From contig NZLU01000025.1 of the NCBI GenBank assembly GCA_002692725.1, positions 310,001 through 374,000 of the forward strand: a stretch of 64,000 bases of DNA. Direction: 5' to 3'. The notes beneath the pieces were generated by a model, which saw nothing but the letters and a program-made list of their open reading frames with translations, searched no databases and had not been told where the DNA came from. The stretch comes from Ponticaulis sp. GTDB taxonomy: Bacteria > Pseudomonadota > Alphaproteobacteria > Caulobacterales > Hyphomonadaceae. The position numbers and the translations under genes were made by a program. The stretch's first letter is position 1; each line of letters opens with the position of its first letter. This document shows, piece after piece, positions 63,902 to 64,000 of this stretch.

Positions 63902-64000
63902 ATGGCTAAGAAACTCCTGGGGCAGCTCAAGCTCCAGATCCCGGCTGGTGCGGCAAACCCGTCACCCCCGGTCGGACCGGCACTCGGTCAGCGCGGCATC
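63902..64000 (+). CDS. rplK: 50S ribosomal protein L11, N-terminal part (continues beyond window)
   Basis: Thirty-three residues are visible: [20 protein letters not shown] and then [11 protein letters not shown], the classic L11 N-terminus (with PPVGPALG involved in GTPase-associated centre contacts). GAGGG stands five bases upstream of the ATG. The gene leaves the right edge of the window; rplA and the rest of the L11 operon would be expected to follow. Confidence 0.95.
   Translation, partial: MAKKLLGQLKLQIPAGAANPSPPVGPALGQRGI

Noticed and set aside
1-64000. Mobile elements, CRISPR arrays, toxin-antitoxin pairs, defence islands
   Set aside because: No transposase or integrase motifs, no regularly spaced repeats and no foreign-looking blocks; gene content is core throughout.

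Overview
The window looks like a chromosomal segment of an alphaproteobacterium of roughly 50-57 % GC. I infer a Caulobacterales/Hyphomonadaceae-type organism. The basis is the set of family-typical gene orders (fabD-fabG-acpP-fabF-mltG-yicC-gmk; lptD-surA-pdxA-rsmA; [12 protein letters not shown]; secE-nusG-rplK; radA-cvpA-purF), a DUF2336 protein, a protoglobin chemoreceptor and a NodT-type efflux lipoprotein. Genes are tightly packed, with many stop/start overlaps (ATGA, GTGA, TTGA, TGATG) and frequent GTG/TTG starts. I saw no insertion sequence, prophage, CRISPR array, integrase, rRNA or tRNA, so this is core rather than accessory DNA.

Layout. 1-12.2 kb: the 3' end of metG, two uncharacterised proteins, an exported M20 amidohydrolase, two class III CoA-transferases, a DUF2336 protein, a degenerate EAL protein, an Hpt protein with NAD kinase, a class II aldolase, an envelope protein and an M48 lipoprotein protease. 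12.2-20.5 kb (minus strand): dnaB, alr, an MlaE/MlaF-type ABC pair, radA, cvpA, purF and an SDR. 20.7-24.1 kb (minus): a globin-coupled chemoreceptor and the S6/S18/L9 operon. 24.3-30.2 kb (plus): fatty-acid synthesis, mltG, yicC and gmk. 30.2-41.4 kb (minus): rsmA-pdxA-surA-lptD, then dprA-plsY-pyrC'-pyrB, then an AEC transporter and ruvX. 41.5-46.8 kb: gatC, gatA and gatB, interrupted by a DUF6491 lipoprotein, a membrane protein and a small ArsR repressor. 47.3-50.7 kb: cysH, DUF1993, DUF481 and a quinone-reductase-like MDR. 50.8-57.3 kb: a complete RND efflux operon with a divergent TetR regulator. 57.3-62.6 kb (minus): cysD-cysNC and a ManC-AGE fusion. 62.9-64 kb: secE, nusG and the start of rplK.

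How the genes work together. Three themes recur. Envelope biogenesis: LptD, SurA, MlaE/F, PlsY, MltG, Alr, M48 and the RND pump. Nucleotide and lipid precursor supply: PurF, PyrB/PyrC', Gmk, FabDGF/ACP and NadK. Sulfur: sulfate is activated by CysD/CysNC and reduced by CysH, while the ArsR repressor carries the Cys pair of persulfide sensors.

I did not find a convincing wholly new system. The most distinctive items are a soluble globin-MCP-CZB-PilZ chemoreceptor, a SqrR/BigR-like repressor that appears leaderless and has a palindrome at its promoter, a ManC-AGE fusion, a pseudo-dihydroorotase beside pyrB, a perfect DnaA box in the dnaB promoter, and several hairpins or palindromes at regulatory positions. 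All calls come from reading the sequence; no database search was run.
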